From: Brachionus manjavacas
Taxonomy: Eukaryota > Rotifera > Eurotatoria > Ploima > Brachionidae
Length of the DNA: 64,000 bases
Reading direction: 5' to 3'
Assembly: GCA_019054805.1 (NCBI GenBank)
Contig: JAHQIY010000004.1
Coordinates: 3,968,001 to 4,032,000, forward strand
Positions within the stretch are counted from its first letter, which is position 1; the number at the start of each line of letters is the position of its first letter. The notes beneath the pieces were generated by a model, which ran no database searches, had not been told where the DNA came from, and worked only from the letters and a program-made list of their open reading frames with translations. Shown here piece by piece: positions 41,061 through 53,500 of the stretch. Both the position numbers and the translations under genes were made by a program.

Positions 41061-42323
41061 GATAGAAAAGGGACAATTTTTAGTATTTTCATTATTATCT
41101 TTAATTAAAATTTATCAAAAAAGGAAGAATTTTTGTTCAATCTGTATTTGAGTTTTACAATAAAACATTTTGGAGAATTTGTATTCTTACAGTTAATTTT
41201 TTCGATTAAAACAGGTTGTAAGCTTAATTCAAATACTGTGGTTTTTCAGAATTTTTGGGATTCGTTAAGTGCTTAACCTTTTATTTAAAAAATGCTAATC
41301 ATGAATATGAAAATAATATTTTTTTTATGGTCTTTTATCTTCTATCAGCAAGCAATTCGATTCCTCTTTAGTTGAATTCATGGTTTCTGAGCTAGCACAG
41401 GACATTCAGCTTTAACTTGGTCCTGGTTTATAAAAAGAATGAAATACTTTGAAGTATTTCCAATCATGTATTTGTTCCATCTTAAAAGCCATTTATCAAA
41501 GTGATTTTTAAATAATTTTCGATTCTTTGTTGAATATCAAAAGGTTTCAACTCGACAGTGCCTGTTAACTTTGTTAATAAATTTAAGGTAATAAGATATC
41601 GAGAAATATAGAGTAAAACGCATCATTTGTAAGAGAAAAGAAAAACTCGGAAGAGATTTAAAAATTTTGATTATTTAATCGTGATCATAATTGTTTAAAG
41701 ATATTTTTCTATGTGATTTAATTGTTCAGAAGCAAAATTTTCAAAATTTCAATATCAAATCGTTTTCCTCTCAAAATAATAAAAAGTAGAAAAAATTGAT
41801 TTGAGATTATTTTTTTTATTTTTTCATTTGACTTTTACCATTGAAAACCATCAATTATTTAAAAGTTACCGAAGATAAAATTTATCAATTTTCTTTGTGA
41901 TTTAAAAGTTAACCCTTATTTTAAAAACATTATTCTGTTAGGCATCGAACTTTTTAAATTCTCCAAGTCTTTTTAATTCTACTAATTTAGGTAGTTATTT
42001 AAATAGTTTAAAACTATCTTTTACTGCAATATCTATCATTTCAATCTTTTGATCTCGAAATAACAATCTCCCTCGATAGTATCCAAAATTGTCATTTCAA
42101 AATTAATACTTTTACTCAGCATACTCATTGAGTAAGGTTCTTGGCAGAGTTTTTTAAAGTCACAAGTCTCAAGTCAAGTCCATGTCCAGACTTTTCAATT
42201 TTTTCACGATGAATATCATGATTAGGAAATTCTTAAAGTGTTAAAATGTCTTAATTTTGATGACTCGAAGTTTTGAGAAATTTTTCAAAGTCCCAAAGTC
42301 AATTTTTTCTCCAGTTTTACAAA
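41061..42323. other. AT-rich intergenic, no gene seen
   Basis: No coding frame, repeat or regulatory signal could be supported between the SINE candidate and the piggyBac relic. Confidence 0.4.
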
Positions 42324-43155
42324 TTAACGCTAGAAGGACCGGATTTTAAAAAAGGACCGAAGGCGGTCATTTTGACCGCTCCTTTTTGAATGCTTTTTTT
42401 CCATGAACTACTAATTTTTTCTTATGTTCAGATGGTCAAATTAAAAAGAAGAAAAAATTGATTATTATTGATCAAAAATTTATTTCATTACGATCAAATA
42501 AAATATGATAATAAAAAAAAAATTAAATGAGGTAGTCTTTTCTGATGTGCAAGACCCACAAGTATGCAGCTTACACATAGAACATAAATCACTACTCTTA
42601 TTTCCATTACACATTCTTATCTGGCACTGCTCACGAATCCTTGTTAATTCCTCTGAATTCGACCTTTTTGCTTGTGGAGTAGTATCCTGAGCTGGTGCTC
42701 TTCTCTTGATTGAAGGAGATAGGTTCGTTAATCCTTCATTACTACTTTTACTTATTTCTTTGATCTCTTAAATTAATTCGACATGTTTTTATTCAAAAAA
42801 ACGGCGTGTGATCAAATCCCAAAGCCAGTGATTTTTTTAGCACTTATTTTTCATGATACTTTCAGCATCTATTGAGGGCGTGAGGTAAAAGAAAAATTTT
42901 CAAAAAGCATAAAATCTTTAAGCTTAGTTTTTTTAGAGACTAGATTTATCCAAGAAAAAAAAATTTTTCTTATATTTGGCTTAAAAATGGAAAGCTCTGG
43001 TCCCATAAGGTTTACACACTTTTATTTTCTTAACCGAGCATTTTTATATATCAAGAGTATGTTCATTTTAAAGCTTGTAAAAAGTCAATTTTTTAAAAAA
43101 TTAAAAAATCTAACAAAAAACGGTTATTTTGATCGCCTGGTCCTTCTAGTGCTAA
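42324..43155 (-). mobile_element. piggyBac-like relic with TTAA target site
   Basis: The left end is TTAA followed by CGCTAGAAGGACC. The right end is GGTCCTTCTAGTG followed by CTAA, i.e. inverted 13-bp termini with a TTAA target, one copy mutated. Subterminal sequences GGCGGTCATTTTGACCGC and its counterpart GGCGATCAAAATAACCG are also inverted. On the minus strand the element keeps the C-terminus of a piggyBac transposase (42768-42480), ending in the cysteine-rich finger QCQIRMCNGNKSSDLCSMCK then LHTCGSC. The catalytic DDD domain is absent, so it is an internally deleted, non-autonomous copy. Confidence 0.8.
42480..42768 (-). pseudogene. piggyBac transposase C-terminal fragment
   Basis: About 95 codons remain open between stops. 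A Ser/Arg-rich linker (SPSIKRRAPAQDTTPQAKRS) leads to the finger Cx(4)C...CxxCKLHxCxxC that characterises piggyBac C-termini, followed by an AT-rich, probably non-coding end. The catalytic core is missing. Confidence 0.65.
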
Positions 43156-46100
43156 TCAAATAAATTTTCCATTTTTTTAGAGTAATTATTGTAGGAAAAT
43201 TATATTTAACGGAAGATCTCGAAAATTTCCGCTTAATTCTCAACTACTGTCAAAGAATTTTTTCCAGTCATTTTTTATTGCTTAACATGATCGTGAGATT
43301 TTTTTTACATTCTATTAAATGTGACGACTTTTTGCTAAAATTGCAAGAAAAGTTATGTTTAGCCTTTAAATTGTCCATTGTCAAATTATTTTCAATGAGC
43401 ATCTTTATTAAAATTTCTTGACATTCAAACAAAAAATTAAAAATTTATTTATTTTCTAAATTAAACTGAGTCAAATAAATAGCATCGTGAATCCATCAGT
43501 CAGAATCAAAGACAAATTAAATTTCTTCCGTACCAGGTAGTTATTGTTGGGGAAAAATGGTATTTTTGTCGTCCCAGGTGGTTATTGTGGAAGTCAAGCA
43601 AGACTTTTTTAAAAATTAAAGATTAAAGTCCGGGACTTTTAAACAGCTCTACTTCTTGGTGTTAGAACCTTGTATTTCTATTCAAGTTTACTTTTTGATA
43701 ATATTTTAAGAAATAAAATAGCACAGGATTTAATGGCTTTTTTACAATCCTCTATTCTCGCATGATGGTAAATATAAGGATATTGAACTTTTTTTTACCA
43801 AAGTTAACTCTTATCTTTGCCATTTTAAATCACGAGTATTCCAGATCATGATCGATCAATTTTAATTGATATTAATTCTATAAAAAATTATGAAATTTTC
43901 ATTTTTAGAATAAGCGCCACGCGATTAAAATTCATTTGATTTAGTTATTTAATTCTTTTATTATTTTAAAAACACCTTAAACACTTTTTAATTTTTTTAT
44001 CTATTATTATTTGACTTTAGTTATTTGCCTCAAAGTTACTCTTCCAAGTCTAAAAAATTATATTCAATTTCACAATTTCAACAAATAACTAACAAAAAAA
44101 CATTAAATATTTGAAAAAAGCATTTTTTTGAACTTTGACATTTAAAACATCAAACATTTTGTTACACTATAAATTAGCATATATTTAAATATTTATAAAC
44201 CTTTTAGTTTTTGGCCAAACTTTGAAGCCAATATTCAAATAAGTTGATAATGAATTCTATTGCACAAGTTCAAAAAACAATTAAGGTTTTTGAAAAACAA
44301 AAATTTATTTTAAAAAACACTTTTGAATCAGTTGATTTTTTTTCATTAAAAATAATTAAATATTTTACAAATTTAAAGCGTTTTTTTGATATAACCTTAT
44401 AAAATTCAGGATACTAGTGCAAATTTCAAATGATATTGATTCGTTGAGCAAAAAATTATCAAGAGACAGGAAAAAAATCTTAGAAATAAAGTAAAATGAA
44501 GATATTTATCTTTATTTACTATAAATCTTTTTCATAATTTCTGTATATCTAAAGCTTCATTTGTAAACAAGAAGAGATACTAAATAAATACTGGCGAAGC
44601 GATTGGAAAAGGTCATATCTTAAAGGAATAATTACAAATATTTACTCATACACAAGCTGAAGTTCTAGGCGTTATCATGACAATATTACGCTGTTAAGAA
44701 ATTAATTCAAATTTTTTTTTATTTACACCTAATAAATGCGCAAAATTCATGATGTCTTTTTAATAACTGTCGTCCAAAATTTTAAATTTGTTCATTAAAA
44801 TTTTCCTTTTTTCTAAAATGGTTCTGAGGAGTCACGATCTTTTTATCATCGATTTAATCTTGGTACATAAATTTAAAAGTAGAATAAAAAGTAAAGAAGT
44901 ATAAATTTTTTTTTACTTGAAGAATTAAAACTATTTAAATTCGAATTAATGAATTAAATATTCTGTAATTAATGGTTTAATATTTGGTATTCATTGATTT
45001 CTAATCTATAAATATCTGAGTAAGAACTTCTTATAAGTGATAACTGTTGGAATATAAATTTTAATATGGCATTTTGTTAATATTACGATTAAATAATTGA
45101 AATATTAAACTAATCTGAGAACACTTGGGCTCATTAGGTTCCAAATCGAATTCGAAACTTGAATCGATTAATCAAACATTCAATATAAAGATAAATTATT
45201 GGAAATATTGATTAATTGGAAATATTTTGGTCGGTTGGAATTTAATTAAACCCCCCTAAAATAAAATCAAAACTCTTTATTCTCTTGTTTACAACATTAT
45301 ACTTGGTTTATCATTAAGTAATCATTAAAGATAAAATATTATTATAAATATATTTTCTTTTAATTTTTTTTTCTATTTAAATTCGTTTAGTTCTTTGAGG
45401 CTTTATTATTTTCAAATAAAGATAAAAAGTACCTAGAGAAAAAACTTTAGAAATCCTTTCAACATATTTTGTTTTAAAATTTCCGAATATCCCAGTTTTA
45501 TAGTTCAAATTTTCATCGATTCCAAAAATTTCGGTAATTTTTCTTTCATTTTTCTCATTATTTATAGAAAAAATTAAAGTTTCCTCAATCAATTTAGGAA
45601 TGCTATTTTAATTCAATCGATTATTACTGATATTTATTTATAAGAATAAAATTGCACAAGAGCTACAAAATTCAATTTAAAAAGATTTAACAATTAAAAA
45701 AAAAGAGATTATTTGCAAAGTAAAAAAGTAAATAAACTTCGAATCCAGAAATTTAATTTAGATACAAAATAACTAAATAATAAATTTTATTTGTTTTTTC
45801 AAAAGCTATTCGGTCTGAATTTAAATTATTTCTTTCATTTTTTTTATAAAATAAAATTTGTTGAATTTAAGTCATTAATTTTTGTTCAGATTCAAAAATT
45901 TAGAATATCCAAGACCAAAAAAACTCTATTACCAGAGGCAGAGAAAAAATTTTAATTCTGAGTATTTTTTTTGTGAATTTTAAATTTAATTTAAAAGGTT
46001 ATATGATATTGTTTTATGTAATAGTTTATATGCATCAAGAAAAGTGCCTAATAATAAAAAAAATTTTAAGACTAGTTTAATTTCGGCTAGTTTGAAAAAA

Positions 46101-46693
46101 GAATCAAAATTTTTAATGTTTTAGGAAAATAATTAATTTCAACTTGTATTCTAAAGCAATTAAGATTATTTTAATGAACTGTTTTTGAAATCTCCTAAAC
46201 GAATGTTAAAAAAATTATCTATTCAAATTAGTTTTTTAATTTCTAACACAAATTGTTTTTAAGATTATGCAACTTGTTTTTGTTTGATTTTTATTTAAAC
46301 TAAACAAATTTGTTTTTTCGAAAATTGTGAATTTAAACTTTTTTGTTTAATTTCTTTTTTCGACCTTAAATTAAAAGCTAATCTTAAACTAATTAAAAAG
46401 CTTTTTGAACTTTTTTTTGATAATATTTTTCCTTAAAACGCTAAACAAAGTGTACTGTTTACTAATCTCCAACAAATTGCAGGACTGGTTGCCGTTCGAG
46501 TGCCTCAGGCCACTTAACTATTTTTTTTCTTAAATTTAATGGAACCAACAATTTTCTAAATCCTTTAAAAGCGTTACCTTCGGATTGTGTTTTAAGCGTG
46601 CTCTTAAAGTTCGCTTAAGTTTTAAGGTACAAGTAAAATAAGAGTTTTGTCAGAAAATTTGAAAATCTTTTGTATTAAAATCATACCAGTTAT
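43156..46693. other. AT-rich intergenic, no gene recognised
   Basis: CCAGGTAGTTATTGTTGG and CCAGGTGGTTATTGTGG (about 43534 and 43576) form a short direct repeat. A 71-codon minus-strand frame (45592-45377, MIEETLIFSINNEKNERKIT...) has no similarity I recognise and no splice or composition support. Nothing else is seen. Confidence 0.4.
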
Positions 46694-46990
46694 TTAAATT
46701 TTTTGTTGTTTAATTAGATTTATTAAAACCGTTTCAAAATCTTGATCACTGATACTTAATGTTGTATTATCTACAAACATTTTGATATTTAAATTTTCAA
46801 ATATAAATGGGAAATCGTTCACAAAAATAAGAAAAAGTAGTTAACCCAAAACGGATCCCTGTGGTACTTCCCATTTTAATTTTACACGTCTTGGAGATTT
46901 CGCTGCCAATTCAAATTAAAATGGGTTGTAAGAAAGTTATCTAAACCGTATTTAAAAAGCTTTTAAATGCAATAAACTTGAGCCTGTGGC
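46694..46990 (-). pseudogene. LINE reverse transcriptase fragment
   Basis: The minus-strand frame reads [11 protein letters not shown], a stop, then LLFLIFVNDFPFIFENLNIK and MFVDNTTLSISDQDF. This is the RT core of Jockey/CR1-like elements ([21 protein letters not shown] ... FADDTTLS), with the catalytic FADD changed to FVDN. Upstream, LKKLFKYGLDNFLTT in another frame fits the KL..YG region before it. It is a dead fragment. Confidence 0.65.
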
Positions 46991-48099
46991 ATCAAAACAC
47001 AAAGAAACGATTGTTAACTTTTTTCTTTAGCTTTAATCAATTCAAATTAGATCACAAATTTTTTATTTAGGAAAAATTTGTTTTGAATTTTTTTTATCAA
47101 TAATTTAGCTATTAAATTTTGGTGAGAAAAACATTGGTATTTTGAACTCCAGCATTCTAGTTTAATTTTGATTTATTTAAAATCAGATTTATACTTGGCA
47201 CCCGTTGTTTTTTAATATTTACATGCTTTCTATAAATTATGATCTTATCAGATTATTTGAAACGAATTTAAGATTTAGATAACTAAATCAATAGGTATTA
47301 TCAGCAAGAATTATTCTCATGCTAATCACACTCATCAATAATGAGCTAAAGAAAACAATTTTCATCCGACCCGGTGGGGAAGCTTTCCAAATCAGCTCTA
47401 AAAACAAGGCACAGTTATTCTGTTTTTTCCATGAATTTCATCACATGTACGCCACTTTCAAATTTGTTTTCAGAGGCTATTTTAGATGGCTTCTGATCGA
47501 GCACGATTAAAATTCATCGACCTCAATTTTTTTAATTGCGCGGACTAGTCTTGAATTCTTTCTTAGTTAAGGAAATAATTTAATTTTCGATTTTTGTTTT
47601 AGATAAGGCAAAAATGTCTGTTAAAGCTTAGTGTTATTTTTTTTAGGCGGAATAATTGGAAAAATATTTTCGAACTAAAAATGGAATGTTTATTCAATTA
47701 GGAAATTTTTCTGTTGTTGTTCTGTTGTGTGTTTTTCTTGGTTTTAGCTTTTTTAATTCTCCCCCAAATTTAAAAGTTTTTTTTTATCAACTTCCATGGT
47801 TTCAAGCGTTCAGAGAGAAGCCTTTTATTTTCATGGAAAAATTAATCAGGTGCTTTTTATATCATTTTCAGCAAGGCTTTTTTATTTTAAATGAAGTCTC
47901 AAATAAAAAATGCAAATAAAGCGAACTGTCCGAAAAATATTCATTATTGATAAAAAATTTTCAAGAATTATTTTTATTTGTTTTTTTCTAATTCCAGCTG
48001 AACCGAGATAATTTTTCTGGACTAAAAAAAAATTAATTATTTGCTTAATTAAAGTTTTATTAAAAAAATTGAAAGTGAGCGATTTTTATGAATGATTAA
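46991..48099. other. Intergenic with unrecognised short frames
   Basis: Plus-strand frames at 47319-47510 (63 codons) and 47656-47919 (87 codons, Phe-rich) are not convincing genes. They lack splice context and codon bias, and resemble chance or decayed repeat sequence. Confidence 0.35.
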
Positions 48100-48312
48100 T
48101 TTTATGGATAGTTTTAATGACATCTCGTGAACAATCGTCCCTAGACGAACCAGCGTATAATCTAATTTTGAATCTATACTTAAATTAGCAACCAAAGGAA
48201 TTAGATTTAATCTTATGAACGCTTTAGTTAAAAACGGATTAATTTTATGATAAACGTGGTGCGTTCTGTCAAAATAAAATCCAAAATTCCTCTTCTGATT
48301 TCTTTGATCCAC
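48100..48312 (-). pseudogene. Probable LINE post-RT fragment
   Basis: The minus-strand frame includes NFGFYFDRTHHVYHKINPFL then TKAFIRLNLIPLVANLSIDS. This fits the region after the LINE RT catalytic site (LGVTLDSKLNFNEHI......KA...LNLI). The match is partial, and no other part of the element is adjacent. Confidence 0.45.
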
Positions 48313-49734
48313 ACGACATATTTTTCGCCAGGAATCAAAAACCCATAACTTAACTAATCGGAAAAATAAAATAATGCCACATGAAAATTTCGGCTTTATT
48401 AAAAAAAAATAGATAAATTTAAGATTATTTTAAGTGTCTTTGATTATTTGACTCAGAATTAAAATCGCTTAGATTTGGATCTTTTTAATTTAATTGCAAA
48501 TTTTTTTTAGATATTAAAATTTATTACCTACCAAAATTATTCAAATGATGTTTGTTTTCATGTTTTATTACTAGTCGGTTATTTATTGAAGATAACTATT
48601 AACACATTTAGTGATTTTATCTATTTTTGTTAAAGCAAAAAACAAATCTACTCATGATTTATTTAGGTTGTGGATGAGACTTATAAAAAAAGTTGTTAAA
48701 AAGTAATTCAGATTTGTCAAGGGTCCAGTTGACACTGCCATTATTTGTTAAAATTTAAGTCTAAGAATGAGTAAAAGTAATGCAAAAAATTTGACCACTG
48801 ACCTTAATATTGGACTCAAGATTGTCATTGAAGCTTATCCTTAAGGAATTTTAAAATAATTGAAATTATTTTTAACAGTTTTAGTTTTGAATAGCTGCTC
48901 TTGAGATATCTGTAGACGTATTCAATTAAAGCAAGTACTTTGAAAAGAGTAAAAACTAATTTTCGAAATAAATATTATTTTTTGTAAAGTGAAGATTTAA
49001 CCAGTTTTGATTTTTGAATAGAAACTTAATCCTTAGATGACTAATACGGATTACTTCTTGCAAGAGAAAGAATGCAAATAATTATGTAAATGACAGAGCC
49101 TTGGAAAAAAAACATTATTCTTAAATTATTATTTTTAACAAGACTTTTTTTAGGTATTCGTAAAAAAATGTTGTTCGAAGATAAAATCACTTTTAGAACA
49201 GATAGAGATTTGCCTTCAGCTTTTAATAGACAGGTCCTGCCAAGATTTCAATTAGAAAAAATATTCTAAACTAATTTATTCATTAAGAATATTTCCAATT
49301 AAAAAAAAACATATTTTAGATTGGGACTGGTCAATACGACGAACTTATTTTCGAAAAAAATTTCACTTTATCTTTTGAAAATAAGAACATCGGATCGGAA
49401 GATTAACTCAGTTAGTTTTTTTAGTAAATTTTATGAATATTTCGAAGAAAAAATATTAAAAATAAAATAAATTTTTTTTACCAAAATTTTGAAAAATTTG
49501 GCATAGAAAATTAAAAAAAATTTCAATTTAAAGCTTATCTGTCAAAGATTCTAGTGGATAATGTTTAATAAAAATTTATCAAAAAAACAAATGTAATTTG
49601 AAATTAGAAGATGACGAGTAAAATTTGCGATTCAATTTTTATTTTTAATTTAGCTTAAGTTAAATTTTACTTTTTTTATAAAATAGAAAAAAAAATTCAG
49701 AGTTAATCTCTCGATCCAGTGTCCCTTTTTTTCA
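48313..49734. other. AT-rich intergenic, no gene seen
   Basis: No supported coding frame or repeat was found up to the perfect hairpin at 49735. Confidence 0.4.
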
Positions 49735-49770
49735 CTGAAATTTGGTGAAGATGGGTTCACCAAATTTCAG
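49735..49770. repeat. Perfect 15-bp-stem hairpin
   Basis: CTGAAATTTGGTGAA and TTCACCAAATTTCAG are exact reverse complements separated by a six-base loop GATGGG. T- and A-runs flank the stem and would extend the pairing. The stem lies in otherwise unstructured intergenic DNA upstream of PAR-3B. Confidence 0.85.
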
Positions 49771-50149
49771 AAAAAAAAATTTAATCTATATTGAATTATT
49801 TTAAAGAAATTTTTAAAGTGATGCATTTATTTTTTCATTAGATAAAATTTTTATTAGGAGACAAATATTTTGCGTTATTTGAAAGGTCTTTCATTTTTAG
49901 AAAAAATCAAAACTCTGCTTTTTTTTTTAGATTTTAATATTTTTTTCAAATGACTGAATTAAAAAGTAAAATCAATTAAAAAAATCGAATAAATGAAAAG
50001 GAAAAATATATAGAAGAAATTCTCTTTTGCTTAGTTGGCGTTCGATTTGTATGTCAGTTGATGTTTATGTTTTCATTAAAATGTGTGTGTGTTTAATCCT
50101 TTGAAAAACACGTACATTGTTTTTACTTATTTTGGTTTTGAATTAAATT

Positions 50150-50576
50150 AGGCTAGGTTAGAACCAGACCAGGTTTTGTCCAGGTCAAATTTTGTTTATC
50201 CGCACTAATGAAGTTACGGTAATGACGAACGCGGTGCGGAACGTCACTTTACGCCCAGTTGTTAGTGTCAACGCCTTGTCTTATTAATTCTTGATTGTAC
50301 ATGTTGACTTAAGGCATTGGGTTTCGCTCAAAAACTGATGCTCATTTCTTCACTTAAAACTTGATATCTCTCAAATCCCGCCTCTTATCAAATAAAAAAC
50401 TAATTATTTTTTTAGATGAAAAAAACATGACGATTCGACGTTCATTAGCTATTTCATTTCATAAGATTTGCCAAGAAATTTTGGCTTAGAAATCAGATGA
50501 GCATTTTAATTAAACAAATCATTAAATTACCAAAACATTAGCTGCTGAAAAATTGTTTTTCTAATTAAACGCTACA
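50150..50576 (+). promoter_or_regulatory. Candidate promoter/5' UTR of PAR-3B
   Basis: A GC- and CpG-richer stretch (about 50150-50290) within AT-rich DNA lies 290-430 bp upstream of the PAR-3B start. It contains TGACGAACGCGGTGCGGAAC then GTCA, i.e. inverted TGACG/CGTCA half-sites of the CRE/ATF type about 13 bp apart. A short (GT)n run lies near 50083. Promoter function is inferred from composition and position. Confidence 0.4.
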
Positions 50577-53500
50577 ATGAAAGTTACAATTTGCTTCGAC
50601 CATGTTAAAATTATAGTGCCATGTGGTAATCAAACAAATGAGGACGATAAAATAAATAACAATAATTTGAAAGTGAGTGACGTGATTGAAAATGCCATAC
50701 TGCGGTTCAAAAAGGCAACTGGAAAAGTAAAAGTTTATTTTTTTTCATTAACTTTTCTAATCATCCTCTCGAATTTGAAATTTAAAATTTTTAGTCTAAA
50801 AATAAGGTTGAAATTTTTGTTCTAGTCAGACTCTCATCTGCTCAAACTATTTAGAATATATGTGGCTTTTAGTGATAAAATTTTCAATTGATAATTTTTT
50901 TTCAACGATTTGAAATATTAGACATTAATTTTGAGATTTTTTGAGAAATAAAAAAAAATTAAAATAAAATGCTTGTTTTGAAAAAAAAAAATTTATTTAT
51001 TGAGTTTAAAAATTTAAAAAAAAAAAAACAACTTTTAAAATAATTGAAGATTGGGAATTTTAGTTTGAAGAGTGCAAAGATTTCTCTTATAATACTAGAG
51101 TGAAATATAATAGTATCTTAATAATCATTGTTTTAATCTTTTTATAATATCTGAACTATCTATCAAAAAAATTATTGATTACTCATTTTTTAAAGCTGTC
51201 TTTCAAAGGAATTTCTAATACAAGATTTTCGAATATAAGAATTTTTTTAATTTAACAATAGAATGACCGATGTTTTTTTTAGATCCAGTTATTAAAAATT
51301 CAGATCTTAATATCTTCTGGATGCAGTATCACAATTAAATAGTGATTAGTTTATTTTGTGGACTTTTAAGTTACTTATTGAAAAAAATTAAAATGTTAAT
51401 TTTTTAACTCGTTTTTTTAAAATTTAGTATTACGATATATTTCCTCTCGGGTATCTAGTGTTGAAAAATTTTAAATATTATTTTTAAACGTTACAGCTAG
51501 ATTATATTCAGCTTTTATTTATGAAAGTAATTTTCAAGGCCAACAAAGCTACTTTTACGTACCTCACTTAGTTCAAATTGTTTTTCTTTTTTTTAAATAT
51601 AATTTTTTGCATAAAAAAAATAAATTAAAAAAAAATAACACCACCAACATAACTCCAGTAAGGAACCCACTCGAAAGTTTGTAGTTTTTTTTTGTTGTTT
51701 TTTGAACACTCGTCAAGCTAAACATTGATAAAAATTTTTTCAACATTTTTTTAACCAACAATAACTACAAAAAATACAAAATCTAAATTGAATGTTTTGA
51801 AACAAAATTTCTCTTCTATGTTGATAATGTTAACAGTAGCACTTTCTATTCAAATTTTTTCATTGAGCACTTAATGAATAAAACAAGACGATTTATTTGG
51901 CTATTTAGAATGAGGTTATAAAAATGTGAAAAAATGAAAAAAAATGTGACTAAAACAAGATTTAGTTTTTATCATATTCTGATATTTGCGTTGGCTAAAT
52001 GTTTACAAAACTTTAATCTTTTGTCACATTTTGAGGTAGACCAAAATTTTAATTCAACTTAAACAAATTTTCTCGTGTTTTTACACATACAAAGAAATTC
52101 CCGAATATCTTTAAAATTAAAAAACCATTAGTCACGGCTATTTTTTTACAGTTTTGTTAATTTAGTTTCTAAAAAGATTAAAGCTAAGCTTTAAATCTAT
52201 TTCATGATTATAATAGTCAGATAAAATAAACTTTTATGGTTTTTAAACATGATTCAAATCAAATATTTTGGTCAAAGGTTACACAAATTCTGATTTTTCA
52301 ATGATATTTGATGCAAATGCCTTAAATTTTTGGCCTTGTAATCGATAGAGCAAAGCCGGTTGCTATTTAAAGGCGTGAAAGATAAATTAGATTTAAACTG
52401 GAAATATTCTCACTAGTTGCATCTCAAACTTTTGATTGAAATCCGAATCAGTTCGAAGAGCAATAGATACTTTGCCTGATGGTCATAATTTAAAGCCTGC
52501 TCAAATCGATCTAGATAAGAGATCATTTGAAGAATGCAAACTGATATTTGGCGCCATAAGTTTGTTTTGAAAATATAAATGTTTGAGAAAATTTCCATTT
52601 CTATTCTCTCAAGTATCAATCACCTGGAATCTTATGGCAGGATATTTTCAATCAAATTTTGACGTGCTCAAAAGTTTAATTTATCGCGGATAATTCAAGC
52701 TCACACTCGCTCTCTAAGAGTATAAAATTAATTTAACTAGACTTGTATCTAAATTTATTTTCCACAATTTTTTTCAGCCAGCAGAGTTAAATATTTGGTT
52801 TTATAATAAATCCAATATTTATTGTACCATTGTAATTTCTTTTTTCTTTTTTTTTCTTTTTTTGATATTCGATAGTCTTCAGTCGAATTCTAATTACTCA
52901 AGTTTCTGTTAGTTTAACTTGAAATTTTTCAAAAAAAACTTGGCCAATTTATTCTAAATAGAACTCGTGATTGTCCATCTGACTGAAGTCTAATTTAATT
53001 TTCAAAAAATTGGGCTTTATTTTGTACGGCAATAATGTATTATTTAAATAAATATTTTAAGTTTTAGTTAAATCATGGCTTTGATAAATACAATTTTTTT
53101 AATTGAATTATAAATTTGCTTTTCTGTCAAACTTTGAAAAATAATTTAGTTGCTGCCTCCCATAGTTTAATGCTAAATTTTCAAATTATATAAAAGCTAT
53201 AAAAATTCCAGTTTTTTTTTCTTGAATTTCATTTAGAGAGTAAAACTTTAATGACTGTTCAAGTTGAAGTTCTTTATCAATTCTTATTACGATTCGATTT
53301 AAGGTTCAGGAAATGCAAAACGTCCACGCTATCTTAGGATTCGATTTTCGACCTCAAATTCACAATCTGCATTTCTAAAAACCACAGAATGCCAATTTTT
53401 AGGGAGGGGGGTGGTTGAAAAAAAAATTTTCCGCTACAGGGGCTCAAAGAGTTTTTTAATTGCCAAAAGTTAGCTTCGATCCGATGAGAATATCTATTGC

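Noticed and set aside
47656..47919. 87-codon Phe-rich plus-strand frame
   Set aside because: Composition is what random AT-rich DNA gives, and no homology or gene context supports it.
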